DNA from: Klebsiella pneumoniae
Lineage (GTDB): Bacteria > Myxococcota_A > UBA796 > SXON01
DNA: 52,354 nt
Direction: 5' to 3'
NCBI GenBank assembly: GCA_945861635.1
Contig: CAMAWH010000035.1
Coordinates: forward strand, 1-52,354
In this document: positions 8,812-17,236 of the stretch, in pieces
Layout: the number at the start of each line of letters is the position of its first letter
Position numbering within the stretch: the stretch's first letter is position 1
Position numbers and translations under genes: made by a program
The notes under the pieces: model-generated
What the model was told of the DNA's origin: nothing
Database searches by the model: none
Seen by the model: only the letters and a program-made list of their open reading frames with translations

Positions 8812-9636
8812 ATGGCCCGCCGCCTCGACTTTTCTGACCACCGCCGCGAATTGGGCACGAATCGGTTTGTCTACGCCGTCGTGTCACGACGCGCGCAAGG
8901 CCTTTCAATTGGAATCAATCTGAACCCTGACAAAGTCTGCAACTTCGATTGCCCCTATTGTCAGGTCGACCGCACGACGCCCGGCGCGGACGCCGCGATT
9001 GATCTGTCCGTGCTGGCATCGGAGTTGACCGACCTCCTCGAACGCGTCGTTGACGGTTCGTTGTGGGATATCGCGCCGTTCGAATCTGCGGCACCCGAGC
9101 TGCGCCGTGTGGCCGACATCGCGTTTGCTGGCGATGGCGAGCCGACCGCCGCGCCGGAGTTCGCTGCGGCGGCCAACATCGTTCGCGCGCTGCGGGATGC
9201 GTGCGCCGCTGCGATTCCCCTTCGCCTGCTGACGAACGCGACGCTGCTCCACCGGTCGGGCGTCGCGGCCGCGCTCCCGGCGTTCGACGAGATCTGGTGC
9301 AAACTCGACGCAGGAACGGAGGAATATTTTCACCACGTCGATGGCACCACGTTTCCGTTTCCACGCATTCTTCGGAATCTACGGGAGCTCGCGACGCATC
9401 GCCCCATTGTCATCCAGAGCATGTTCCTGACCACGGACGGGGTCGGGCCATCGGACGAGGAAATCGCGGCGTGGGTGGAACGCTTGCGGGAGATCGGCCC
9501 CATTTCCTCCGTGCAGGTGTATTCCGTGGCGCGCAAACCCTCGGTCCCGACCATTGGACCGCTCGATTTGGTTCGTTTGGGTTGGATCGCCGATCAGGCG
9601 CGCGCGGCCGGGTTTCGCGCTGACGTGTACGGGTAG
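8812..9636 (+). CDS. radical SAM protein (COG0731-like Fe-S oxidoreductase)
   Basis: A 274-residue radical SAM enzyme. The cluster motif C-x3-C-x2-C is at C43, C47 and C50 (CNFDCPYC) and is preceded by SIGINLNPDKVC. A GDGEPT motif (the SAM-binding GGE counterpart) and LLTNATLL follow, the pattern of COG0731 proteins distantly related to the wybutosine enzyme TYW1. The reaction is unknown. The protein is compact, with no SPASM or B12 domain. A GGAG lies just before the ATG. It is followed after 7 bp by the SRAP gene and then by gamma-carbonic anhydrase, likely one transcript without an evident common pathway. Confidence 0.85.
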   Translation: MARRLDFSDHRRELGTNRFVYAVVSRRAQGLSIGINLNPDKVCNFDCPYCQVDRTTPGADAAIDLSVLASELTDLLERVVDGSLWDIAPFESAAPELRRVADIAFAGDGEPTAAPEFAAAANIVRALRDACAAAIPLRLLTNATLLHRSGVAAALPAFDEIWCKLDAGTEEYFHHVDGTTFPFPRILRNLRELATHRPIVIQSMFLTTDGVGPSDEEIAAWVERLREIGPISSVQVYSVARKPSVPTIGPLDLVRLGWIADQARAAGFRADVYG

Positions 9637-9643
9637 GTGCCGC

Positions 9644-10273
9644 ATGTGTGGTCGCTTTGCCCTTCATCATCCCACCGACGAAATACATGAGCGCTTCGCC
9701 ATCCAACACGCGCTTTTCTTGCACACCCCTCGATATAATATTGCGCCCACGCAAATGATTGGCGTGGTGAGTCCAGAGCGGAAACTGGGCGCGATGGCGT
9801 GGGGGTTGATTCCGCGTTGGTCGAAAGACGGGCGCCCATTGATCAACGCGCGCGCGGAAACCATTTCCGAAAAACCCGCTTTTCGTCACAACCTGACGTC
9901 GCGAAGGGTGTTGGTTCCGTGTTCCGGATTTCACGAATGGAAAAAGGTGGGGAAATTGAAATTGCCCGTGCACATTCGGTTAAAGGGGGGCGGCATCTTC
10001 GCCATCGCCGGCGTGTGGGAACCGGGTGATCCACATACGGTCGCGCTGATCACCGTACCCGCAAACGCCGCCATTTTGGAGGTCCACGAACGCATGCCCG
10101 CGATTCTTGCGGTAGACGAGGAGGACGCCTGGCTGGACCGCAACAATCCGGACCCGGCGCTACATCTCCGCACCGCCCCCGCCGACGCCTTCGAAGTGTT
10201 TTCGATTTCGCCCCGCGTCAATGGCGTTTCTGCCGACGACGCGTCAATACTTGACCCCTGGAGTGCCTCTTGA
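9644..10273 (+). CDS. SRAP/HMCES-family abasic-site DNA-protein crosslinker (YedK-like)
   Basis: A 209-residue SOS-response-associated peptidase-type protein. ATG 9644 is chosen because the catalytic Cys must be residue 2 after Met removal (MCGRF). Other signatures are YNIAPTQ, WGLIPRW, N68 in INARAET, E98 in CSGFHEW, and H148 in LEVHERMPAIL, matching the active-site Asn, Glu and His of E. coli YedK. Family members form a thiazolidine crosslink with abasic sites in single-stranded DNA and so shield them. The stop overlaps the TTG start of the next gene (TTGA), so the two are translationally coupled. Confidence 0.93.
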   Translation: MCGRFALHHPTDEIHERFAIQHALFLHTPRYNIAPTQMIGVVSPERKLGAMAWGLIPRWSKDGRPLINARAETISEKPAFRHNLTSRRVLVPCSGFHEWKKVGKLKLPVHIRLKGGGIFAIAGVWEPGDPHTVALITVPANAAILEVHERMPAILAVDEEDAWLDRNNPDPALHLRTAPADAFEVFSISPRVNGVSADDASILDPWSAS

Positions 10274-10806
10274 TCGAGCGTTATCGTGACTTTCTGCCGG
10301 TCGTCCCCCCGGACGCCTGGGTCCACGCCACGGCGCTCCTCATCGGAGATGTCGTGTTGGATTCCAGCGCGAATATCTGGCCGGGCGTCGTCCTGCGCGG
10401 CGACCAGGGCGCCATCCGCATCGGCCGGGAAACCAATATTCAGGACGGCAGCATCGCCCACGCCACCGGGGGCATTTCCCGCACGACCATCGGCGCGGGC
10501 TGCACGGTTGGGCACCGCGCGCTGCTGCACGGCTGCGTCGTGGCCGACCATTGCCTGATCGGCATGGGTGCCATTGTTTTGGACAACGCGGAGATCGGGG
10601 AGTGGTGCGTGATCGGCGCCGGGGCGGTGGTCCCGGTTGGCGCGCGAATTCCACCACGTTCGTTGGTCCTCGGCATCCCCGGAAGGGTGGTCCGCGCAGT
10701 GACGGAACGCGATGTCGAGCGCATCGAAATCGGGCGTCGGACCTACCTTGCGTTGGCGGCGACCTACAGGCTCCAAGCTGGGGGGGGCGGCACGCGGGGG
10801 GAGTAG
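10270..10806 (+). CDS. gamma-carbonic anhydrase family protein
   Basis: A 178-residue left-handed beta-helix protein with hexapeptide repeats. The metal-binding histidines line up as H64 (DGSIAHAT), H82 and H87 (GHRALLHGC), and R44 is in VVLRGDQGAIRIG. This is the YrdA/PaaY/CaiE group of gamma-carbonic anhydrases, trimeric Zn or Fe proteins. Many have weak or no CO2 hydration activity, so the substrate should not be assumed. The C-terminal helix (IEIGRRTYLALAATYRL) is normal for the group. It starts at a TTG overlapping the SRAP stop codon, with no separate ribosome site. Confidence 0.92.
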   Translation: MIERYRDFLPVVPPDAWVHATALLIGDVVLDSSANIWPGVVLRGDQGAIRIGRETNIQDGSIAHATGGISRTTIGAGCTVGHRALLHGCVVADHCLIGMGAIVLDNAEIGEWCVIGAGAVVPVGARIPPRSLVLGIPGRVVRAVTERDVERIEIGRRTYLALAATYRLQAGGGGTRGE

Positions 10807-10830
10807 GACGCGGCGTGGTACGCTGCGTTG

Positions 10831-11490
10831 GTGCGCACCCTCCCCGTCCTTGCCTCCACCCTGCTGGCGCTTTCACTGTTTGCTTCGCCCGCCTACGCCA
10901 GAAAGGACCCTGCCCCGCCTGTGGCCGCATGGCGTCCCTCGGATGCTGAAAAAGTCGATAACAAAGCAGGAAATGACGCACTGGTCCAACACCGGTATGC
11001 CGACGCAGAGGCCAGTTTTCGCGCCGTGCTCCTCGTCGAGCCGAACTGTGGCCAGGCGCTTGTCGGCCTGGGGAGATCGCTGGTCGAAGGCGGAAAACCT
11101 GCAGATGGGTTGGCTCCGCTGACGCTGGCCGCAACGCTGTTTCCAGCCGAATTGGATGCGCAGGTGAACTACGCACGCGGCCTCTTGGCCAACGCCAAGC
11201 CCGACGAGGCCCTGGCCGCGGCCCGCGTCGCCCTGGCAATGAAGCCGTCCAACGTCGATGCACACCACGTCGCCCAGGCGGTTTTTCGGGGAAAAAAGGA
11301 CTACGCCGGCGCGCACGGCATGCTCACGACCGCGCGCGAGGTCGCGAATCTCCCCGCGTACGATTGCATGGACGGCTTGACTTACGCCGAAGAAGGCCGA
11401 CTCGACGATGCAAAAAAGACATGGGAAACCTGTGCAAACGTCCCCGACGAACGACTCACGGACCCGTTGAGGGCCGCGCTCGGGTTCTAG
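10831..11490 (+). CDS. secreted tetratricopeptide-repeat protein
   Basis: A 219-residue exported protein. GTG 10831 is taken as start (TTG 10828 is the alternative) because it opens a good Sec signal (MRTLPVLASTLLALSLFASPAYA). The mature part is three to four TPR-like helical pairs: NDALVQHRYADAEASFRAVL, LGRSLVEGGKPADGLAPL, NYARGLLANAKPDEALAAA and DGLTYAEEGRLDDAKKTW. The last unit carries three cysteines. TPR proteins are scaffolds, so no activity can be inferred. It lies between the carbonic anhydrase gene and the E1 gene, about 50 bp before the latter. Confidence 0.8.
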   Translation: MRTLPVLASTLLALSLFASPAYARKDPAPPVAAWRPSDAEKVDNKAGNDALVQHRYADAEASFRAVLLVEPNCGQALVGLGRSLVEGGKPADGLAPLTLAATLFPAELDAQVNYARGLLANAKPDEALAAARVALAMKPSNVDAHHVAQAVFRGKKDYAGAHGMLTTAREVANLPAYDCMDGLTYAEEGRLDDAKKTWETCANVPDERLTDPLRAALGF

Positions 11491-11539
11491 AGGCGGACGC
11501 GGCTGTGTTAGACGGCGCGACCCGCCACGCGAGGCTCTT

Positions 11540-13741
11540 GTGACCCGCATCGACGTTCCGACCTACGCCGACATGCCCATCCCGACGGAGGACGAGCTGC
11601 GCCTCTGCTACGAGGTCGGCGCGCGCAGCCGCTCCGTGGAAGAACACATCGTCCGACTCGTCAGCCGAGGAGAAGTCAAGTTTGCCATCTGGGGGCCAGG
11701 AGAGGAGGTGCATGGCACCGCGACGGCGCTTGCCCTCTCACATATCGTACCGATCGACCGGTTCGGGATTGTCCCGCACTACCGGTCGGGCGCCTTGTGC
11801 GCGGCGTGGACTCGCCTGCACGGCTACACCTCGTTCACGCTCGACCTGCTGCGCCAGCAATTTTCGAAGGAAACGGACGCCATGTCGCGCGGGCGCCAAA
11901 TGGTGTACCACCTCGATATGCGGGAATTCGGCATTCTTCCGGTCCAGAGCCCGGTGGGCATGCAACTCGGAAAGGCCGCAGGATATGCCAAGGGTTTCAT
12001 CAGCAAGGGCGTCCATAACGCCGTTTGCATGGCGATCGTTGGGGATGGTACGACGGCCGAAGGAGATATGCACGAAGCCATGACGGCGGCGGCAGTATGG
12101 AATCTGCCGCTGGTTATTCTAGTGACCGACAATCGCATCGCGATTTCCACCACCCCGGAGGAAGGGCGCGGAATCAAGGACTTCGGCTTGTACGCCGCGG
12201 GTTTCGGCATCGCGTCGATCATCGCCGACGGACGCGATTTTCAGGACGTCTATGCGGCCACCTATCGGGCCGCCCGGTACGCCCGTGACGCGCAGCTTCC
12301 CGTCCTGATGCACGTACACTCCCTGCCGCGATTCAATGGGCATTCCTCCGCGGCGGACGTGACCTATGATCTCTCGCAGGACGACCCCCTTATCGCGTTC
12401 GGAGAGGCGCTCGTGGCGCGCGGTTTTTACGCCGAACGTGACGTGCTCCGGCGCGTAAAAGGAGAGGGAAGGGATTTCTTTGCGCACCATGAGTTGGGAA
12501 ACGTCATGGGCCGTCAAGATGAGGAGGTACGCGCTGTCCTCGACCAGGTGCGCGCGGAGCCCGAACCGCCGCCGTCGAGCGCGCTCGAAAAAATCCGGGC
12601 CCCCTTTCCCGAAGTGACCGAGCCTGCACCCGGTGCCGGCACAACCAACATCACGTATGCGGGCGCAATTCGCGCCGCCCTCGCCAACATCATCCGGAAT
12701 CACGGCGGCGTGCTGTGGGGTCAGGACGTCGGGCGGTTGGGTGGCGTCATGACCGCAACGGCCGGCCTCAAACGGGCATTTCCCGACAAAATAATCGACG
12801 CGCCGCTCAATGAGCCGCTGATTTTGGGGACAGGTTGCGGCGCGGGTCTGCACGACGGGCTCGTCGCATTGCCCGAAATCCAATTCGGAGATTATTCGCT
12901 GAACGCGTTTCACTGGCTCGTTCACATGGGAAACCTGTATTGGTGCACCAACGGGCGATCCAACTTTGCCACCATCCTGCGGACGCCGGTGGACCCGTTC
13001 GGCGGCGGCGCGGTTTACCATTCGATGAGCATCGATGGATATTTCGCGGGCATTCCGGGGCTCACGATCATCATGCCCTCGACGTCCTTCGACGTGTACG
13101 GATTGCTGATGTCCGCGGCGCGCTATCGCGGACCCGTGGTTTGCCTCGAACCCAAATGGATGTATCGGCAGTCGCTGGGTCCGGCCTTTCCGGGAGAGCC
13201 GACCGACGCCGACGCCATCCTTGCGCTCCGGAAATCCATCACGCGGGGAGAAATCCCCGACCTGCCGGAAAATATGGCGATTCCGCTCGGAAAGGGTATC
13301 GTGCGGCGCGCCGGTCGCGACGTGACGTGCGTAGCATGGGGGCGCGCGGTTTGGACGGCGATGCGGGCCGCAGAAACACTCGCAAAAACCGGCGTGGAGT
13401 TGGAAATCATCGACTTGCGGACGCTCGTTCCGCCGGACATGGACCTGATCTATGCCAGCGTGGCGCGCACGGGGCGATTGATTGTCGCCGCCGAAGACCG
13501 CCATTTCGCTGGATTTGTGCGGCAGATCCAGGGTGATTGCGTGGAGCACTTTCCCGGCCTTCCGTCGAAAGCGCTCGGTCAGAAATACGTGCCCGGTATC
13601 GCCCAGAACCTCGCGCTTGAGGAAGCGGTCGTGCTCACGGCCGAGGACGTGGTGAACGGAGCAACGACGGTGCTGGGACTGAAGACGGGCGTGCAGGTCT
13701 CGCGCGTCGTCGAGGTAGCACCACGTTACTTCATGGTTTGA
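11540..13741 (+). CDS. 2-oxoacid dehydrogenase E1 component, alpha and beta fused
   Basis: A 733-residue thiamine-diphosphate enzyme. The alpha half (about 15-345) holds the ThDP motif, GDG at 168-170 through N198 (VTDNRI), and the HYRSG loop (80-84). The beta half starts near 370 (NITYAGAIRAALANII) and has VLWGQDVGRLGGV and a transketolase C-terminal domain (VELEIIDLRTLVPPD). Such fusions decarboxylate pyruvate or branched-chain 2-oxoacids and pass the acyl group to a lipoyl E2. The sequence does not settle the substrate. No E2 or E3 gene is next to it. GTG start. The ATPase gene follows after 4 bp. Confidence 0.92.
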   Translation: MTRIDVPTYADMPIPTEDELRLCYEVGARSRSVEEHIVRLVSRGEVKFAIWGPGEEVHGTATALALSHIVPIDRFGIVPHYRSGALCAAWTRLHGYTSFTLDLLRQQFSKETDAMSRGRQMVYHLDMREFGILPVQSPVGMQLGKAAGYAKGFISKGVHNAVCMAIVGDGTTAEGDMHEAMTAAAVWNLPLVILVTDNRIAISTTPEEGRGIKDFGLYAAGFGIASIIADGRDFQDVYAATYRAARYARDAQLPVLMHVHSLPRFNGHSSAADVTYDLSQDDPLIAFGEALVARGFYAERDVLRRVKGEGRDFFAHHELGNVMGRQDEEVRAVLDQVRAEPEPPPSSALEKIRAPFPEVTEPAPGAGTTNITYAGAIRAALANIIRNHGGVLWGQDVGRLGGVMTATAGLKRAFPDKIIDAPLNEPLILGTGCGAGLHDGLVALPEIQFGDYSLNAFHWLVHMGNLYWCTNGRSNFATILRTPVDPFGGGAVYHSMSIDGYFAGIPGLTIIMPSTSFDVYGLLMSAARYRGPVVCLEPKWMYRQSLGPAFPGEPTDADAILALRKSITRGEIPDLPENMAIPLGKGIVRRAGRDVTCVAWGRAVWTAMRAAETLAKTGVELEIIDLRTLVPPDMDLIYASVARTGRLIVAAEDRHFAGFVRQIQGDCVEHFPGLPSKALGQKYVPGIAQNLALEEAVVLTAEDVVNGATTVLGLKTGVQVSRVVEVAPRYFMV

Positions 13742-13745
13742 TCCG

Positions 13746-14912
13746 ATGACCCCAATGGCTTCCGACGACTCCGGCGTCATTGCGGTCGTCAACCACCTGC
13801 TCGCCGAGGCGTGGCGTCAGCGCGCCAGCGACGTGCATTTGGAGCCGCGAGCAGACCGCTTGCGTATCCGGTATCGCATCGACGGCATGCTGGCGGAGCG
13901 TTCGCCCGTTGCACCGGCGCTTGCGCCGGGTGTCCTCAACCGCGTGAAGGTGTTGGCGAACCTGGACATCGCGGAAAAGCGGCTGCCTCAGGACGGCGCG
14001 TTTCGGCACGACGTGGACGGCGCAGAGCTCACCCTGCGCGTGTCCACGTTTCCCACCGAGTTCGGCGAGAAGATTGTCGTCCGCCTCCTTGGAGAAAAGC
14101 GAGAGGTCAGCGCCCTGCACGAGCTGGGAATGCCGACCGCGCTGGCGGATGGGTTGCGACGCGCGGTGCGGCGGCCGCACGGCATTGTCCTCGTCACCGG
14201 GCCCACGGGGAGCGGAAAAACCTCAACCCTTTATTCCCTGCTTCGTGAGTTGGAGCGCGCCGAAATCAATATCGTCACGCTTGAGGACCCCATCGAGTAC
14301 CGTTTCGATTTGGTGACACAGGGGCAGACAAACACGCGCGCCGGGTTTACTTTTGCCACCGGATTACGCGCGATTCTTCGACAAGATCCCGATGTCGTGA
14401 TGGTCGGGGAGATGCGCGACCCGGAAACCGCGTCGATTGCGCTCAAGGCGGCATTGACTGGTCACATGGTGCTCTCCTCCCTCCACACAAACTCGATTTC
14501 CGAAACCCTCGTCCGCCTGCTCGACATGGAGCAGGAACGATTCGTCATTGCGGCCAGCTTGCGCGCGATCGTTGCGCAACGGCTGGTGCGTCGCTTGTGC
14601 GTGAAGTGCCGACGCGGGGTGCCGGTGGACGCCGCCGCCCGCCGCCTGTTGAACCTGCCTCTTCCACCCGCCCAACTCTACGAGCCGCGCGGATGCGAAC
14701 ACTGCGCGGGCACCGGATATTTCGGCCGAAGCGGGATCTTCGAAATGGTCGAAATCGATGACGAATTCAGTGAGGTGATCAAAGGAGGCGCCGCGCGGGC
14801 CGAATACGAATCCGAGTTGGAACGCCGCGGCGTCGCGCGCCTCCGGACCGCCGGCATGCTCGTGGCGGCACAAGGATTGACCTCGCTGGCCGAGGTCCTT
14901 CGCGTCACGTGA
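13746..14912 (+). CDS. GspE/PilB-family secretion ATPase lacking the N-terminal N1 domain
   Basis: A 388-residue ATPase of the type II secretion/type IV pilus family. In order: N2 domain (SDVHLEPRADRLRIRYRIDG, 28-47), Walker A GPTGSGKT (152-159), Asp box (NIVTLEDPIEYR), Walker B with catalytic Glu (VVMVGE, 217-222), His box (HMVLSSLHTN), and the tetracysteine zinc site C285, C288, C317, C320. Full-length GspE and PilB are about 500-570 residues; here the N1 domain that docks on the membrane partner is absent. No pilin, platform or secretin gene is nearby. It may serve a system encoded elsewhere. A GC hairpin follows the stop. Confidence 0.9.
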   Translation: MTPMASDDSGVIAVVNHLLAEAWRQRASDVHLEPRADRLRIRYRIDGMLAERSPVAPALAPGVLNRVKVLANLDIAEKRLPQDGAFRHDVDGAELTLRVSTFPTEFGEKIVVRLLGEKREVSALHELGMPTALADGLRRAVRRPHGIVLVTGPTGSGKTSTLYSLLRELERAEINIVTLEDPIEYRFDLVTQGQTNTRAGFTFATGLRAILRQDPDVVMVGEMRDPETASIALKAALTGHMVLSSLHTNSISETLVRLLDMEQERFVIAASLRAIVAQRLVRRLCVKCRRGVPVDAAARRLLNLPLPPAQLYEPRGCEHCAGTGYFGRSGIFEMVEIDDEFSEVIKGGAARAEYESELERRGVARLRTAGMLVAAQGLTSLAEVLRVT

Positions 14913-14913
14913 G

Positions 14914-14933
14914 GGGGGTTGGCGCAATCCCCC
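14914..14933 (+). terminator. terminator-like hairpin after the secretion ATPase gene
   Basis: GGGGGTTG (14914-14921), a GCG loop, then CAA-T-CCCCC (14925-14933): an 8-bp stem with one bulged T, starting 2 bases after the stop codon. There is no T-run after it, so it may be a weak or factor-assisted terminator or only an mRNA 3' end stabiliser. Confidence 0.45.
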
Positions 14934-14997
14934 AGCGTCACGCTTGCTCGGCGCTTCCGCTGTAGTCCGCGCGCGAATCCCGGTGTATGAACGCAGC

Positions 14998-15867
14998 ATG
15001 CGTGCCTCCGCCCTGACGTTTGCCGTGCTGACGCCTCCACTCATCGCATGCGCAGGCGTGTTTGGAGGCGCCGAGAAGAGTGGCGGGAGCGACTCCGCGG
15101 AAGATTGCGTGCTCGACTGTGGCGCAGAGGACGCCGATGCCGACTCGGATGCCGACAGCGACTCGGACGGCGATTCGGACACCGACGCGGACGCCGATGC
15201 GGACGCCGACGCCGATGCGGATGCGGATGCGGATGCGGATGCGGATGCGGATGCGGACGCCGACACGGATACCGACACCGACACCGGAGGCGATACGGGA
15301 GACACGGCCGCGCCCGAGGTATCGATCAACGATATCCGCACGGGTGTCATCGCCATCGGGGACCGCGTGACCGTTCGCAGCGCCGTGGTCACGGGCGGAA
15401 CCTGGGGCACGACGGACACCGGTTTCTTCGTGCAGAAAAAAAGCGCGGCCACCTACGACGGCATCTGCATCTGGATGCCCGCCATCACACTCGGCGTCGC
15501 GGCCGGCGATATCGTGGACGTCACGGGCACCGTCACGGATTATTACGGGTTGTTGGAGTTGGTCGTCAGTAGCGACTCGGACATCGTCACGACGGGTTCA
15601 ACAACGCCGACCGTCGTGACGCTCACGTCAATCCCGGCGGATTGGGAACCGTACGAGAGTCAGCTCGTGAAAATAAAGAACGTCGATATCGGTGCCGACA
15701 TCGGGTACGGCCAATCCGAAACCAACTGGAACGTCTATTTGGACGATTTGTTCATGGTCCACGGGCTGGTGGAGGGTGACCACCTCGGCGCGCTGACCGG
15801 TGTCATCGACTACGCATTCTCCGAGTGGAAAATCGAACCACGAACCAGCGCAGACATCACCTTCTGA
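14998..15867 (+). CDS. lipoprotein with Asp/Ala repeat linker and OB-fold-like domain
   Basis: A 289-residue lipoprotein. ATG 14998 is chosen because it opens a lipoprotein signal with the lipobox LIAC (Cys18). Residues about 45-95 are an Asp-rich low-complexity linker built of DAD/DSD/DTD units and ending in DTGGDTGDTA. The remainder (from SINDIRTGVIAIGDRVTV) resembles the OB-fold module found at the N-terminus of extracellular nucleases (GFFVQKK, GVAAGDIVDVTGTVTDYYG), but there is no nuclease domain after it. It is likely surface-anchored, with the acidic stalk projecting the domain; calcium binding by the stalk is possible. It converges on the sulfatase-like gene 9 bp away. Confidence 0.8.
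   Translation: MRASALTFAVLTPPLIACAGVFGGAEKSGGSDSAEDCVLDCGAEDADADSDADSDSDGDSDTDADADADADADADADADADADADADADTDTDTDTGGDTGDTAAPEVSINDIRTGVIAIGDRVTVRSAVVTGGTWGTTDTGFFVQKKSAATYDGICIWMPAITLGVAAGDIVDVTGTVTDYYGLLELVVSSDSDIVTTGSTTPTVVTLTSIPADWEPYESQLVKIKNVDIGADIGYGQSETNWNVYLDDLFMVHGLVEGDHLGALTGVIDYAFSEWKIEPRTSADITF
15130..15288 (+). repeat. hexanucleotide tandem repeat (Asp-Ala codons) inside the lipoprotein gene
   Basis: A degenerate array of 6-bp units (GAY GCN, with some TCG and ACC variants) encoding the acidic linker. The core, 15214-15255, is seven perfect copies of GATGCG. Because the unit is two codons, gain or loss of copies changes the stalk length without shifting frame. Slippage is likely at the perfect core. 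Confidence 0.85.
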
Positions 15868-15876
15868 GCGGCTCCG

Positions 15877-17217
15877 CTACGGGGCGATGCGCGTGGAGTA
15901 CGCTTCGAAATCCGAGAGAAGGCGGCGGTACTGCGTGCGCCGGTCGCGATCGAGAGGCAATTCGGCGATGGGGTCCGTGCCGCGGGGAGCCGGCACAAAC
16001 GTCGGCTCACCGGCCAGCGTGGACGGGGGTGCCAGGTACCAGACCCCTTCGCGCCGGAGCCACCGCATCCCCCCTTCGAGGATGCATATCTGATTATATC
16101 GGTATTTCGGAAGGGTGCGGCCCTGGCTGTTGTACCAGGCGCTCTGCATCACCGGAACCGATCGTTCCGGCTCACGGACGGGATGCCAGGTCGACGCGCC
16201 AACCTCGGACATGATGCCGTGGTAGACATCGCGCGTGCTGATGGGCATCACGATGGTTTGCGCGTGGGCACCGGGCGCGAGCCAAAACAGCGGCACACGA
16301 TTTCCGCCATCCGTGACGTTGGAGAAATGGTAGCTCCACCCGTGCTCGCCAAAACAATCCCCGTGATCGGAGCCGAGAACGACAAGGTTATCCCTGCCCT
16401 CGTGCACCTCTCGCACGAAATCATCGACATCGGGCGCCAACCTTTCCCACGCTTTCCGCTGGCGCAAACGCAACCGACGCATCGTTGTTTCGCCCACCGG
16501 GTCTCGGCCGCGGGTCAAAAACGTTTGGTTCACGATGTGGTAGAGGCCGGCGACCTCGGCCAGATCCTCCAGCGGCGTCTTGCCCGTGGTCTTGAACGTT
16601 GGCGCAACGTGGTAGGGAAAGTGACTTTCCATGAGGTTGAGAAATAAAAACGTGGATTTTTCGCGGCGCTCGTTGTCGGCGATAATCCGGCGGCCACGAT
16701 CGAAAATATCGGTGACCGTGTCCTGCAACCAAACCTTCGACGCCTCCAAATCCTCCGATAACCGCCCCTGAATCCAGTCCATCGACATCAGATGATTGCG
16801 CAGGCGCGGTTTCCCAAGCAGGAGTAAAATTTCCATTATCTTCTTGTGCTTGCTTGGGACCTCCTTCCAAATGCGGACCACCTCGTCAAATCCTCGATGC
16901 AACCCGAAAACACTGGTTGTCGCGACGTTGGCGGTGACTTGATGGGTCGAGTATCCACGGTCGCGCAATCGTTCCGCCAGCGTAGGAACCGACGGGTCGA
17001 GGCCGCGGCTCTGCGTGTCCGCGCCGTGCTCATGGGGGGTCAGGCCGGTGAACATCGACGCGGTGGCGGGGAGCGTCCAGCAGCCGGCCGAGCGAGCGTT
17101 CGCAAATTCGGCGGCGTTGCGGGAGACATACGGCAGCCGTGGACCGTCTCCTCCGTAGATGGAATCCCATCGTAGAGAGTCCGCGATGATGACGACGATG
17201 TTCCGGGGACGCGCCAA
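15877..17217 (-). CDS. sulfatase-like protein of the alkaline-phosphatase superfamily, no formylglycine Cys
   Basis: A 446-residue cytoplasmic-looking protein. It starts with the metal-site motif IVVIIADSLRWDS (7-19) and has GSDHGDCFGEHG and a C-terminal PIAELPLDRDRR. At the position where sulfatases carry C-x-P-x-R it has WTLPATASMFTG (47-58), so the nucleophile would be Thr48 rather than a formylglycine. That fits phosphodiesterase/phosphotransferase or phosphoglycerol-transferase-like members rather than true sulfatases. The TTG start is forced by an in-frame TAG just upstream. There is no signal peptide. It is divergent from the phosphodiester glycosidase gene with only 19 bp between start codons. 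Confidence 0.82.
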   Translation of the reverse strand: MARPRNIVVIIADSLRWDSIYGGDGPRLPYVSRNAAEFANARSAGCWTLPATASMFTGLTPHEHGADTQSRGLDPSVPTLAERLRDRGYSTHQVTANVATTSVFGLHRGFDEVVRIWKEVPSKHKKIMEILLLLGKPRLRNHLMSMDWIQGRLSEDLEASKVWLQDTVTDIFDRGRRIIADNERREKSTFLFLNLMESHFPYHVAPTFKTTGKTPLEDLAEVAGLYHIVNQTFLTRGRDPVGETTMRRLRLRQRKAWERLAPDVDDFVREVHEGRDNLVVLGSDHGDCFGEHGWSYHFSNVTDGGNRVPLFWLAPGAHAQTIVMPISTRDVYHGIMSEVGASTWHPVREPERSVPVMQSAWYNSQGRTLPKYRYNQICILEGGMRWLRREGVWYLAPPSTLAGEPTFVPAPRGTDPIAELPLDRDRRTQYRRLLSDFEAYSTRIAP

Positions 17218-17236
17218 GGCGGGCTACGTCTAACGC

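Noticed and set aside
12119..13792. 557-codon open frame on the minus strand opposite the fused E1 gene
   Set aside because: Covers the conserved ThDP enzyme; no plausible start context or family likeness.
15130..15288. Possible regulatory or CRISPR-type repeat
   Set aside because: It is an in-frame codon repeat (Asp-Ala) inside a lipoprotein gene.
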